The notes beneath the pieces are model-generated. The model worked only from the letters and a program-made list of their open reading frames with translations. It searched no databases and had not been told where the DNA came from. Both the position numbers and the translations under genes were made by a program. DNA of 64,000 bases from Adiantum capillus-veneris. Lineage: Eukaryota; Streptophyta; Polypodiopsida; Polypodiales; Pteridaceae. Below are positions 11,301 through 22,552 of this stretch, in pieces. The first letter of the stretch is position 1. Every line of letters begins with the position of its first letter. The DNA is taken from positions 62,001 through 126,000 of the forward strand of contig CM043945.1 in assembly GCA_014529385.2 (NCBI GenBank), given 5' to 3'.

Positions 11301-11680
11301 GTTATTCGTTGAAAGAGGAAACCGTAACTCACACGTACATGCTTGAGCCTATCCCCTTGTTGGCGATACAGACTATCGCAGTCATTTGTCTTAGCTCCCA
11401 TTTCCTTTGATGCGAGGCAGGGCATTGAGGCAATGGAGAAGATTCAAATCAAATGTGCACATTATGCTCACTACTAGAGTGCTCAGCTTTTGGTCACATC
11501 CGAACTTGCTTCTCTCACATTTTTAGCCATGATGTAGACGTACACACTTTCCTCTCCCAGCCAAAGTGTGGGCTCTCCATTGCGACTCTCATTACCACAG
11601 TTTTGGAGCATCGAGAGTCACTCATCAACCATTACACATACTACATCACATGTAACTTTGGTCCCATAGGTCATATTTGA
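8165..11680 (+). pseudogene. LINE ORF2 (AP-like endonuclease plus reverse transcriptase), broken
   Basis: ORF2 nicks target DNA and reverse-transcribes the LINE RNA. The frame opens inside ORF1 in the -1 register. Endonuclease motifs appear in order: CFWNRNG near 8,370, VETW near 8,450, GDMNAR near 8,800, DSVIDYMLLS near 9,040 and SDHRTL near 9,125. Reverse transcriptase follows: FLDFKKAFD near 10,170, GVKQGCLLSPTLF near 10,340 and YADD at 10,479-10,490. The C-terminal region has the LINE-typical RLSSHFLR-like segment near 11,390. Lesions include TGA at 8,546, TAG at 8,870, and frameshifts near 9,080, 9,455, 10,105 and 10,350. All catalytic motifs remain readable. Confidence 0.88.
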
Positions 11681-11700
11681 CCTCTGACGACGATTATAAA

Positions 11701-11903
11701 ATCTATCTATCTCCGTCCCCCTCCTCCCTTTCTCTTTCTCCCTCCCTCCTCTCTCTCTCCCTCCCTGTCTCCCTCCCTCCCTCTCTCTTTCAATCTCTCT
11801 CCCTCTCTCTTTCTCTCTATCACTCTCTCTCTTTGTCTTTCTCTATTCTCTCCCTCCCACCCTCCCTCCCTCTCCCTCTCTTTTCTTTCCCTCTATCTTT
11901 CTT

Positions 11904-11961
<58 letters not shown>
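11701..11961 (+). repeat. CT-rich spacer between the two LINEs
   Basis: A pyrimidine tract of about 260 bp ending in pure (CT)n. Its irregular part (11,810-11,900) matches the reverse complement of 42,915-43,060 in the LINE-free paralog, including interruptions such as CTATCACTCTCTCT and CCCTCTATCTTTC. It is therefore pre-insertion target DNA, not a tail generated by the LINE. Confidence 0.8.
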
Positions 11962-11963
<2 letters not shown>

Positions 11964-12073
11964 CATTGATGTAAAGACATAAATTTTCGGAGTTATGGAA
12001 GGTGTTTTCGTAACAGCATTTCCGAAGTGAATATGTTCAGAAAAACTGACTCTCATCTCTTATTTTACATACA

Positions 12074-13030
12074 ATGTCTTCCGGCACTCGCAAGGGTTCT
12101 TCTTCTTCAACAAGGTCCACAACCATTGTGGAAAATGATCCAAAATCTCCTAAGTGTGGAGGTAGCAACACAACCACCCAACCAACAACATTGGAAACCA
12201 TGATCATGGCATACTTGGTATCATTGCAAGAGACCATAAACAAACAAGGCGAAGACTGAGTACTTGCAATGGAGAATGGCACATTAAGGGTACTTGTGGT
12301 TGAGAATGAGAATCTCAAGAGGACGCTTGAGATGCAAACAACACGTTTGATGAAACTTGAAGAAGAAGTGAAGAAATGTAAACGCTCTCTTGTGGACTTA
12401 AATGCTTTGAAGGAGCGGATGAGCAAAGTAGAGCATGACCATGTATTGAAAGAGGAAAAATTTAACACCATGATCCGGGATGTAGGCCACATGAAAAATA
12501 TATGCACAAACAAGTCTTGGGATGATGTATGTGGTAGCAATGTGGTTTCTAATTTCTCATTCATGCAAGATATGGTTCAAACAAAGAATGTTGAGAATGT
12601 GGATGTGGAGGAGTTGAAGGAACGGGAGCGGCGTTCCAAGAACATTGTTATCTGTGGAATTCCCGAAGAGAAGCTAGAGACACCTCCTTCTCTTGCCATT
12701 GTTATTGAAGATTTCTTCAAAACCCACTTTGGTATGTCCGGAGTTATGGTCTATGGAGCACATAGAGTGGGGAAGCAAGGAGCTCCTTGCTTGGGAGAAC
12801 GGCCAATTGTATGCACCATGCCGGATGAGACCAAGCGAAAGATTATCCTTGATAATAGTTGGATCTATTTGAGGATACAAAATGTTTTGTATGTGAAGAT
12901 TGCACTATTAAGCAACAAAATATGCATTGCAAGGCATATGAGGAAAAGAATAAGAAAAGCAAGGAGATCTCTCATGAAGAGAATGTGCCCAAGGAGGAGG
13001 CAAATCCCTCGAGCAAACAAGGATGCGTGA
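12074..13030 (+). pseudogene. LINE ORF1, copy 2, one in-frame stop
   Basis: Same protein as at 7,377. Relative to copy 1 a 3-nt deletion after GAAGAC creates a TGA at 12,257-12,259; reading resumes in the same frame at 12,269 and stays open to 13,030. The coiled coil, the RRSKNIVICGIPEEK core and the basic C-terminus are otherwise intact. A downstream product starting at 12,269 would lack the Ser-rich N-terminus and start inside the coiled coil. Confidence 0.85.
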
Positions 13031-16000
13031 TCAATGAGACCGAGTTACAATTGAAAATATGCTTTTGGAATCGTAATGGGTACCCATGGAATGCAAGGGT
13101 TGGCATTGATGAACTAACAAGCAAAGCACATGCTGTAATTCTTGTTGAAACTTGGGAGCATGATACACAAAGGATTAATGGCTTGGAGAATTACAATGTA
13201 CATTCATTGATGTTGTCAAAGAACCTTAAGCAACGAAGAGGACAAGGAGGGGTAGCATGTAGGGTTAAGAAAGGATTGAAAGATTTTGTATCAATTGTGA
13301 AAGATGACAAGTACAAACGTTATGTATGGCTGATAATTATGACACCAAAAAGAACACCCATTTTTGTAGCCGGTTGCTACATTCCTCATCATGATTCCCC
13401 CTTTTATGCTTGCATGGATAGAGATCAGCCATTTTTTGATTTAGAGAGGACATTGCTTATTTCAAAGGTGAGGGTGATGTTATTGTATTTGGAGATATGA
13501 ATGCTCGCACAAAACATTGCAACATAATACTCAACAATTTAATATGCCATACATTTCAAGGGAGTTGGAGGAAGTTCACTTGTATGATCGTTCTTCAATG
13601 CATGAGAAAGAGCCGGATCACTATGGAAAGTTACTTTTACACATGTGTAATAGCACAGGTATTCTCATTGCCAATGGTGTATCTTTGTGGAGTGGAACCA
13701 ATGGATTTACATGTAGGAGACATAATGGGGATAGTGTGATTGACTATATGCTACTCTCCGAAGCCATCATGTATCACATAAAGAGTTTTATGTTTGGCCA
13801 ATGGACCCCGAAATCCGACCATCGCACCTTATGTATTGGCCTTTAATGTGGAGAAGCAACTAAGCATGATAATCTCAGCCAAAGGAAAGAGAAATTATTA
13901 CTATGTATGGATTTCAAGCGAGCACCAATGTACATTGAAATGGTTGAGCAAAAATTATGGGTGAAGAAGCTTCAATATGATGCACCATTGGAAACTAAAT
14001 GGGAAGCTTTCAAGAAAGTTATTTGTTCTTGTGCCGAAGAATGATTTGCTATAAAGCATCTCCATGGTATCAACAAAGATAGATCACGCAAAAGGTGGTT
14101 TGATAAAGAATGTCAAGATGCTCACAAGTCCTTGATAAATCTTGATGCAACTATGGACAAAGACAACTATCAAAGTCATTTTCATACATACAAGGCATTG
14201 ATTCAAAAGAACAGAAGAAGATGGGAAGTAAAGCAACAACTTTTTCAAGTCCAAGAAAAGGCACATGCATGTGGAAGATTTCGGAGAAACTTGAGGGGCA
14301 AGCGAGTTGAGAAGTTTGGTAATTTGAGTCTTGTGGATATGTACACACATTGTAGGCAATTATATGAGTAAGCAAATGCTGAAAAAATGCCATTGTATGG
14401 TTCACTCCCATGTATGCCCTCCTTTTTTTACTATTGAGGATGTATGTGGTGGGCTTGAAAAGTTGGCCACTCGTAAAGCGGGAGATCTTCAAGGTATCAA
14501 GCCGGAGATGATCAAATGGACGGGAGATTTAGGAGGGATGTAAAGAATGTAAACAACTACCGGACTATAATGATTGGGTCTCTCATGGCAAAGTTGTTTG
14601 GGTGCATAATGGAGATAAAATTGAGATTGGACTGAAGATAATGACAAGCGTGCAAAGGGACAAGCGGGTTTTTGTTGATGCCATAGCACCATTGATCATC
14701 TTGTCACTCTTCGTGTTCCCATGGAGGAAAGTCGGTTGAAAGGAAAGTGATTATATTGTTGTTTTGTGGACTTTAAGAAAGCCTTTGATATGATTCCACG
14801 TAACAATGTGTGGAAAAGGACGGAAGACCTCCAAGTGCCAAGTGATTTTATGCTTGCGGTTTCTCGAATCTATGAGAAGGTGATTTGTCAATTGTTCATG
14901 GGAAGAGAAATTTCAAAAAAAATTGTAAGCACTATTGGGGTTAAACAAGGATGTGTGTTGTCACCAACTCTCTTTGGTCTATGCATCGATCAATTGGAAC
15001 AAATGGTACTTGACTTTATGCAAGAAGAAGGCATTGAAGAGGTCACTATTTGTAATGCGGTAATTATGCTTTTGTTGTATGCGGATGATGTAGTGCTTCT
15101 AGCACACACTGTAGAAGATGCACAAAAGATTATGGTTGTCCTTGAGAACATGGGCTGATTGTGAACGAATCCAAAACAAAGGTTATGCTTGTGAGAACCA
15201 ACCATAAGGAGAAGCCATGCATTGTGTACAACAATGAGAAACTTGAAGTTGTTGAGAGCTTTAAGTACCTTGGCCTTGAGGTTCCGTCCAATCACAAGTG
15301 GCATGAATGTGCTATGCGTCGTTTGGAAGCGGGAAAGAGAGCATTTTATGCGTCTGAGAACATGTGTAATGCGGGAAACATCAAGTGTTGGGCTCTCAAG
15401 AAGTATCTTTTTGATGCATTGGTGACACCGGTTCTTCTTTATGGAGTTGAAGTGTGGGTGGGAGCATCTCAAAGTCTACTTGGAAAGAGTTTGAAAATGT
15501 CCAAAAGCGTTTTCTTACAAACTTTCTCCAAGTGAAAACACAAACACCATATATGCTCCTACTTCTTGAGTCGGGATGTCTTCCAATTGAGGTTATGGGC
15601 ATGGAAAGGGTTGTGGAGTACATGATAAAGATGCATCAAAACCCCTCATATCGACTTCCTACAATTGCATGGGAAGGAAGCAAAAAAGTTCAAAAGACGC
15701 ATAAAAGCAAGATCTTGAGCACGGGTTGGATGCAAGACATATAGAAGTGGTTTGGGAGATGGGATGCATTACACTTGCTACATGATGCTTCAATTGACTC
15801 CCAAGTGAATGAAGCTTTTCTACAACGCCAATGTATTACGGCTTGGGAGAAATCCGGTGGGTCACGCTTCATACATTACACCACCCATATTGCCCCCAAC
15901 TAGAAAACCATGTTCTTCGCTGAAAGAGCAAACCGTACTCACACTTACATGCTTGAGCCTATCCCCTTGTCGTTGATACGCACTATCGTAGCCATTCGGC

Positions 16001-16300
16001 TTAGCTCCCATTTCCTTCGATGCGAGATAGGGTGTTGGAGAAGAGTCAAATCGACTATGCACATTATGCTCACTGCAAGTTCGAGAGTCTAAGTACCACA
16101 CACTACTAGAGTGCTCAGATTTTGGTCACATCCAAACTTGCTTCTGTCACATTTTCAGCCATAACTTAGACCTACACACTTTCCTCTCCCAGCCAAAGTG
16201 TGGGCTCTCCATTGCGACTCTCATCACCGCAATTTTGGAACATCGAGAGTCACTCATGAGCCATACACATACTACATCACATGTAACTTTGGTCCCATAG
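12859..16300 (+). pseudogene. LINE ORF2, copy 2, broken
   Basis: The frame is open from 12,859 to 13,500 and covers the first half of the endonuclease (CFWNRNG, VETWEHD), including the region where copy 1 has a stop. A single-base loss near 13,455 shifts the frame; endonuclease motifs resume (DSVIDYMLLS near 13,735, KSDHRTL near 13,812). Reverse transcriptase runs from about 14,766 to 15,150 with FKKAFD, GVKQGCVLSPTLFGL and YADD at 15,077-15,088. A deletion near 14,530 removes part of the region before the RT core. The C-terminal RLSSHFLRCEIG segment lies near 15,990-16,030. The two copies together show which lesions are private. Confidence 0.87.
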
Positions 16301-16332
16301 GTCATATTTGACCTCCGAGGACGATAATATAT

Positions 16333-16334
<2 letters not shown>

Positions 16335-16396
<62 letters not shown>
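16335..16396. repeat. (CT)n followed by (TA)n microsatellite
   Basis: CT units run to about 16,367, then TA units to 16,396. The same CT-then-AT order occurs inverted at 42,660-42,902 in the LINE-free paralog. Confidence 0.95.
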
Positions 16397-16397
<1 letters not shown>

Positions 16398-16440
16398 ATT
16401 TTTGGGTGTATGCATGATCAGTTGTACCCACTTTTTGCAG

Positions 16441-16680
16441 TTCTCCCCCCAAGTGTAACACTTAGAATGTGATTTGAGTCACATATCTCGTCAAGAAATG
16501 TGGCATTTTGAGCCTTTAAATGATGCCGCATGGTTTCATCCATGTAACTCTACAAGTTACGTAAACCCTCCATGTGGCACCAAGCTCGGTGCCACATAGG
16601 ACTTCCACATAACTCGACAAGTTACGTGGCCATATCATGTGGCACCAAGCTCACTGCCACATGGACAGTCCCCTCTTGGA
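16441..16680 (+). repeat. Hairpin-bearing dimer block
   Basis: A 240-bp noncoding block containing two related subunits of about 64 bp. Each carries a palindrome: ATGTGGCACC-AAGCTC-GGTGCCACAT at 16,572-16,597 (10-bp perfect stem) and a 9-bp stem at 16,636-16,663. The block recurs inverted at 42,366-42,605, so it is part of the local duplicated repeat. Function is unknown. Confidence 0.75.
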
Positions 16681-18123
16681 TGTAGGATTAGTTGCGGAAG
16701 CGTACTCCCTAATCACCAATTGTTAGCACTAGGATATGGAGAGTGAAGCCTTAATTAACCATGGTCTTAGGGTTACGGTTAGAGATATGGAGATTAGGAT
16801 TATGCTATTTCAAAAACAAGAGAGAGAGTATAAAGAGAATAATAATTCTCAAAGTTTAAAGATTAATTAAAAAATAGCCTCTAATATAGGGTTGGTAGTT
16901 TACATCCATTGGTTAGAGAGGTTGCATCCTTTTCCTATTGGACCAAGTCATCATTTCATCCATCCTAGTGGACAAGGGATGTTTCCCATGTGGTGCCACA
17001 ACTGTGGGCTTACCTAAGAGGCGCCCCTTTAAGCCAACACTTGGGGCAAAATACAAATGGTTTTGTTTTTGTCATAAAAGTCTCCTACGTTCTATAGGAT
17101 TCAGCTACCCTAATTCAACATGTTAGTTATCACTGCATTTAACACTTGCGGTTATCAACTAGATACATCGTGGTGATTCTCAGTGGAGTCAGTAACCATG
17201 GTTCAATGCCTTATGATACATCATAGCTGTTCTCTGTCGGATTCAGTGCTATGGTTCACAAGTGAGAATTAAGATAGGGTTCTCTAATGGCCTAGGGTGA
17301 TACAAAAATTTCATTCATGGGTTTTTAAATTAAACGATTTTCGATGTTTCCCCTTTCACCATCTTTGTCTTTATCTTCGTATTCATGTCATGAGCTTTGT
17401 CGTGTGTGTTGACGTTTTCTTCATCATTTTGATGTTGATGTAGCTTCTTGATCTTCATTGATGTTGTTGGTATGGTTTGGAGAGGATGCAAAATTCATAG
17501 CCAATGATGTAAAGTACACATACATGTCAATTGTGATTCTTGTGTGTGTGCTCATGGGTTGTCTTATCATACACGTATTGTGCAAACAGTGTCTAGAACC
17601 CTTGTGTTGCATACAGAATGTTTATTTTGAGAAAGGGTTTTAAGGTTTGATACATACAAGTGCTTGGTGTCATGCCTATCTGTGCCATGCTAAATGATAC
17701 ATTCATTCCACATGCAAAAGTGATATTGTCTTGAAGCTTTTGATGAGGAGAGGGATTCCCCAATCAATCTAGTGTGGAATATGTTTCCTAGAGTGCTAGA
17801 TTGTTAAGCCAATGCAAGAAAAACAATGCCAAATACGAGTTCCTCTTCACCTAATCACCAAAGGGTAGTAAAGCCAACTTGTGCCCAAGTGGTGATTAGG
17901 AATTGGGATTATTAATCTAAAGCAAATAGAGATTAAATGAGCAATAGGCTTAGGTACAAAACCATCGGCTCTGATACCACTTGTAGGGTTAGTTGTGGAA
18001 GCGTACTCCCTAATCACCAATTGTTAGCACTAGGCTAATGAGGTGAAGCCTTAGCTTAGCCATGGCCCCTAGTAGACAAAGGGTGTTTCACATGTGGTTC
18101 CACAAATGTGGTCTTACCCTAAT
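16681..18123 (-). mobile_element. Family A LTR element, minus strand
   Basis: Complete but degenerate non-autonomous element: 3' LTR 16,681-17,017, internal 17,018-17,981 and 5' LTR 17,982-18,123. The 5' LTR is reduced to 142 bp by an internal deletion near 18,065. The leader and PBS are present. The internal region lacks the segment with poly-C/(CA)n seen in long copies and encodes nothing. Confidence 0.8.
17968..17979 (-). promoter_or_regulatory. Primer-binding site (initiator Met-tRNA)
   Basis: TGGTATCAGAGC on the minus strand, two bases inside the LTR boundary at 17,982, identical in placement to the site at 3,533. Confidence 0.9.
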
Positions 18124-18149
18124 AATGGATCCCCTTGGTGGCGGCAAAA

Positions 18150-18199
<50 letters not shown>

Positions 18200-18270
18200 A
18201 GAGATAAAGAAAGAGTTTTCTTTTTAAAATTTAAGATGCCACCCCTCCTTGGTTCCCCTTGGTGATACAA

Positions 18271-18324
<54 letters not shown>

Positions 18325-20095
18325 TCCCCTTCAAACCCTCCTCAACTTTATGGCCAAAATGTGAGGGATCTATCAGGTACCACCAGCTACAATTCCTTCC
18401 CGCAACTACACCGTGATTCCGGACATCCTTCCCACTTGAGACCAACACCAAGACAATACTCCTCTTTCTCTTTGATGCCAACTCAAGGGGGTGTTATCAT
18501 TCACTTTTGTCATTTGGGTCCCTTAACCCGGAAACACCATTCCTCATCGGTTCCACTTACAATTTGAAGTCATCAGACTTGTTGGGAGAAAGGGGGGAGA
18601 CCGGTTGCTTAAAACAATTCAACAGTTTCTCACAAACATCACCATCAACCTTTCAACCTCTTTCTCCAATTTCTAAGCGCACACACACACCTAGACTATC
18701 ACACACACACACACACACGTGCGCGCGCGCTAAAAGCATAATATTGATAGAGACAAGTTGTAAGAGGGTGTAAGAACATGGAAGAGAAGATGTAGGCTTA
18801 ATTAAGGAGTACACAGCAAACACATTATAACTTAAGAGGGGGGAGATGAAAAATCGAGAGCATTTACACAAAAAATGATTAAAATCATAGCCTCAAACTC
18901 CATAGCACCTCTCTTGTGGACTTGGTATTTGATATTTTTATTTATTATTGGTGCCAAGATTGGAGGCCCCTCTTTTACACTTTAGTTCCACTTTAGTTAT
19001 GAGTGGTACACACTACTTATTTCATGACCCTCTTAGGGTGGGTTCTCATTGTTCTATTTACAAAGGAGCCATAGTGGTTTATTTCTAAAATACTGTGCTA
19101 GGGTAAAATGACTAAGAGAATTATTATTTGCCAGCACCTCCTCATCAACTCCCAGAGTTCCAATCTACAAACCATCATGCACTCAGTGTTAGTAAAATTC
19201 AAATAGACATCACGTAATTAAACAATAAACCATTTTATCACAATTGCAGTTAACCACATGCAATAGGAGGGTTCCCAGTCTCATAACAAGACTAAATTAC
19301 AACATCAACCTTCCAGGGTCAACTGGTGGGAGTTCACTAATTCACCCTTGGTTCAAGGTCACTGATGTTTTTTTCCCGGTTAGGACCGAGCACAACCATC
19401 AATGCATTCCCCTGACATGAGTGGAACTACTGGGCACAAATCTCTCGTTTCCAAGTCTGGCTCTCACTCCGTAGATCGGATTCCCTTTCCCCATACTTGA
19501 CTCAACTTACTGGACAACATAAAATTGGGTTCAACTTTCTAAGCAACAAATTAACCCTCCGAACCGTTTGATAAATACTTTTTTTTAAAAGGTAGTACTA
19601 TGATACTAGAACCCAATATTCCAGCCATGTCGATCAAAGAATACATTTGAAGCAATTGAAAGCAGCATGCAAACTATTGCATACCCTTGCAAATGTGCAC
19701 TTATCAAGTTGTTCTCACCTTTTTATCCTTTTGAATTCTTTTATTTCCTTCTTCCTTTAGTAATACTAAATATATCTAGCTATTTCTTTCAAGTAATCAC
19801 ATATACCTTTCCAGGAATATCCTGATCCTGGTCCCAAGACTCGGGTATCCTATCTCCTCTACCACGTTTGAGGCGGCACCTTCACACAATTTTCATTTTG
19901 TTCTTTTGTTTGGAAAAGGCCTTTAAAACAATCTTCTTTAGGTTCCTTTTTAAAAAAAATGTCCGAGAAGTAGAGCATTGTCTGGTTGATGTGGACGAGT
20001 GCAGGATAGCCCATTTAGGTTCCTAGCCTTTCCAAGGTTCATTTTTTAGGAAACAATGTTTGAAAACAAGTGTTCTTTAATTAATCACAACTCCC
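18124..20095. repeat. Noncoding duplicated block, copy 2
   Basis: Counterpart of 3,892-5,705. It contains two (GA)n tracts (18,152-18,197 and 18,273-18,322), one more than copy 1, the extra one apparently duplicated with its flank. It also has an insertion near 18,677-18,760 with CA repeats and GTGCGCGCGCGC. No gene or RNA is recognisable. The match to copy 1 ends at about 20,095. Confidence 0.7.
18679..18730. repeat. (CA)n-(CG)n alternating purine-pyrimidine tract
   Basis: CA repeats pass into CACGTGCGCGCGCGC, uninterrupted alternating purine/pyrimidine over about 30 bp at 18,700-18,730, a composition known to favour Z-DNA. It is absent from the paralogous position in copy 1. Confidence 0.85.
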
Positions 20096-20430
20096 TTGCT
20101 TATTCAATCCATTCCCAAGATCCTTTCCTTCTTTCTTTATCCCATCAACATTAGGCCTACCCGGACTAGGCTGATTTCTAGACGTATCGGCGGGTCCATA
20201 TCCCTCGGCCGAGACTCGCTCCCATTCATTCCCAGTTCTAGGGCATTGAATGATCTTGAGCTCAAAATATAGACCAAAAATTCTCAATCCTAGATGGAAA
20301 GGACCATTTCCTGTTTTATCCCATAGGTAAACACCTACGCCGGCCTTTTACTATTAGGTAAAGGTGGTGTGCCTCACCGTGCTTTGCTTGTGCTCGTTGG
20401 CCAGTGTCCAGCCGCCCACATTTATCTCCT
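20096..20430. other. Possible organelle-derived segment (NUMT-like)
   Basis: About 335 bp with clearly higher GC than its surroundings and none of the local repeat vocabulary. Its style (GGCCTACCCGGACTAGGC, CGGCGGGTCCATATCCC) resembles plant mitochondrial DNA. A 68-codon minus-strand frame spans 20,081-20,287. It starts exactly where the duplicated block stops matching. I cannot name the organelle locus from memory, so the call is tentative; an unrelated low-copy nuclear segment is the alternative. Confidence 0.35.
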
Positions 20431-20933
20431 TCTTCTTTATACATACAAAGAATAAGAAGCTCTCACTGACTCTCACACAATACCAGAATTTATTAGGAGA
20501 CAATTTTTACAGAACAAGCCAACATGGACTCAAGTCGAGCCAAGGATCCAAGTACAACAGAGCAAGCTAGTAGCAATAGCAACATCGGTACAACTGCAAG
20601 AGCATATTTTACAGCTATATGGCTACAATGGAGATAAAGACTTATATGAAAATTCAGAGATACTTGATGAGCAGCAAAAGCAGCACAGGAGCCAAGATCC
20701 TATTGATCAGAGTAGCACCAGAATAAGAGAACTCCCCGATGTTCACAGACTTCAGTGGAGCCAGGTATTGCAAGCTCAAAGATAAAGTGTTGTTAGCAGC
20801 TGGACACACCCTACGAGGAAAAGACTACTCGGCGGAATATTATTTTTTGTAATTATTCTTTAATTGAGAAAATGTGCCAAATTTTTACCAGAATTACCTG
20901 TATTTATCGCCATATTATCTTTAGCTTGCAGCC
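20431..20933. other. Upstream region of copia element, no recognisable feature
   Basis: Noncoding DNA before the copia gag start. No copy of the 3' LTR (TGTTGGGATTCAAGCC) and no clean primer-binding site can be found here, so the 5' LTR is missing or unrecognisable. Confidence 0.5.
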
Positions 20934-21708
20934 ATGTCATCTAGTGGTGAAAAGGATGTTTACAATATCCAGAAATTTGATGGGATGAATTTTGCTATCT
21001 GGAAAGAGTAGATTCAAGATGTTCTTATACAAAAAGGCCCTAGATCCTATCATGGAGTGCCCAGAGGGCGAGTATACAGATGTTGAGTGGGAGAAACTTG
21101 ATGCTAAGGCCAAATCTACCCTTTGTTTGCATTTGGCCGAATATATGTACTTTACTATAGTTGGAGAAAGAATTGCTAGAGATGTATGGGATAGGTTGTG
21201 TTCAGTTATGAGAACAAAAGTGCCACTAATAAGGTTTCTTGATGAAGAAGCTGTTTGACCTTCGTATGAAGGAAGAGGGCACTATTTCTACTCACATTAA
21301 TGAGTTGAATATCATTTTCACTCAGTTGACCACTCAGGGTTTGGTCTTAAATGAGGAAATCAAATGTATATTCTTGCTATGCACTTTACCCTCATCTTGG
21401 GATACGTTCTGTACTGCAATTAGCAACGCAGCACCTGTACCGGTCTAGTGTACAATGATGTCCTTGGGAGTCTCTTTACCAAGGAGATTTGCAAGAAATC
21501 TCTCAAAGGCAAGAAGGATGGTGACGTGTATGTTGCTAGTGATAGACGGAGGGGTCGCACTCAAAGTCGGTCCAAAAGCAAGGAACGTGGGGGCTCACGC
21601 AGTAAGTGTCGGGGTTCTATTCGTAATGTCAAGTGCTATCACTGCCATAAAAAAGGGCATGTGAAGAAGGATTGCAAGAAATGGAAACAAAGCAAGAAGG
21701 ATAAATAA
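20934..21708 (+). pseudogene. Copia Gag, broken
   Basis: Structural nucleocapsid protein remnant. Translation from ATG 20,934 gives an N-terminus with FDGMNFAIW, typical of copia Gag, then a TAG at 21,007-21,009 and a frameshift near 21,036. The UBN2-type body continues to about 21,240, shifts again, then runs to 21,448. A Arg/Ser-rich stretch precedes the zinc knuckle CYHCHKKGHVKKDC (C-X2-C-X4-H-X4-C) near 21,635. It ends with TAA at 21,706. Confidence 0.85.
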
Positions 21709-21889
21709 TCCGGTGAAACTTCTAAGTCTGATGATTCAAACAAGGGAAAATCAAAGTTAGAGGAGATCAATGTGCTAGAGTCTTCAAATGCTCCTATTGT
21801 AGAGACTCTTCCAGCGGTTGTTATGCCACTTACCTCTGACGTATTCGTCTTCACAACAGATCTACCTATCGAGGCTCTTGTTACAGAAG

Positions 21890-22518
21890 ATGCAGTATGC
21901 ACAAAATTAGATAGTAGAATATGGTGCGAGTTTCCATGTGACACCACATAGAGAGTGGTTCTCTACTTATTCTCACTCTTGTGGCAAAAAGTGAGACTTG
22001 GTGATGCTTATGAACTAGACATTGAGGGTGTCAGAAATGTCAAATTGCATCTAAGGAATGGCACGCACTTTACTTTATGTAATGTCAGACATGTGCCCAA
22101 GTTGACTAAAAGCTTGATTTTTGTTGGTCAGCTTGATGAGTTGGGCTACAACACCACATTTGGCAATGGTTCGTGGATAGTACACAAAGGTAATCTTGTT
22201 GTACTCAGAGGTCAAAAGCATGGTACCTTGTATTCCATGCATGTGCCAAATGTTGGTCATGATTACATATCTATAGCCGAGCTGCCGTCTACTGAGTTGT
22301 GGCATTTCCAGCTATGTCATATTAGCCAAAAAGGCATGAGAACTCTGACTTGTTTTGGCTACTTACCTATCTTTTCTTATGTTGAGTTTTCTGTTTGTGA
22401 GCACTGTATCTATGGCAAACAGACTAGGTCCGTGCAGTTACCATTGGGTCAAAAGCGAGCTGAACCTCTAGATTTAGTAGATAGTGATGTTTGTGGTCCT
22501 ATGTCAACCAAATCTCTA

Positions 22519-22552
<34 letters not shown>

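Larger units (their letters stand above)
7266..11700 (+). mobile_element. LINE (non-LTR retrotransposon) copy 1
   Basis: A near full-length LINE of about 4.4 kb with 5' UTR, ORF1, an overlapping ORF2 with endonuclease and reverse transcriptase, and a 3' end near GACGATTATAAA. There is no poly-A tail; the 3' end passes straight into TCTATCTATCTCC and CT-rich DNA. It is head to tail with copy 2 and flanked on both sides by CT tracts. ORF1 is intact while ORF2 has several lesions, so it is probably not autonomous now. Confidence 0.9.
11962..16333 (+). mobile_element. LINE copy 2
   Basis: Second LINE of the same family, starting CGCATTGATGTAAAG directly after (CT)n and ending near GACGATAATATATT before another (CT)n. 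Over the first 1.3 kb the two copies differ at only scattered bases. It has an internal deletion of roughly 120 bp near 14,530 relative to copy 1, and separate point lesions. Copies 1 and 2 do not share their disabling mutations, so they are independent insertions or an old duplication that decayed separately. Confidence 0.9.

Noticed and set aside
16681-18123. Target-site duplication TTGGA/ATGGA around this family A element
   Set aside because: The flanking 5-mers do not match exactly, and both flanks recur with other copies, so they are part of the duplicated unit.
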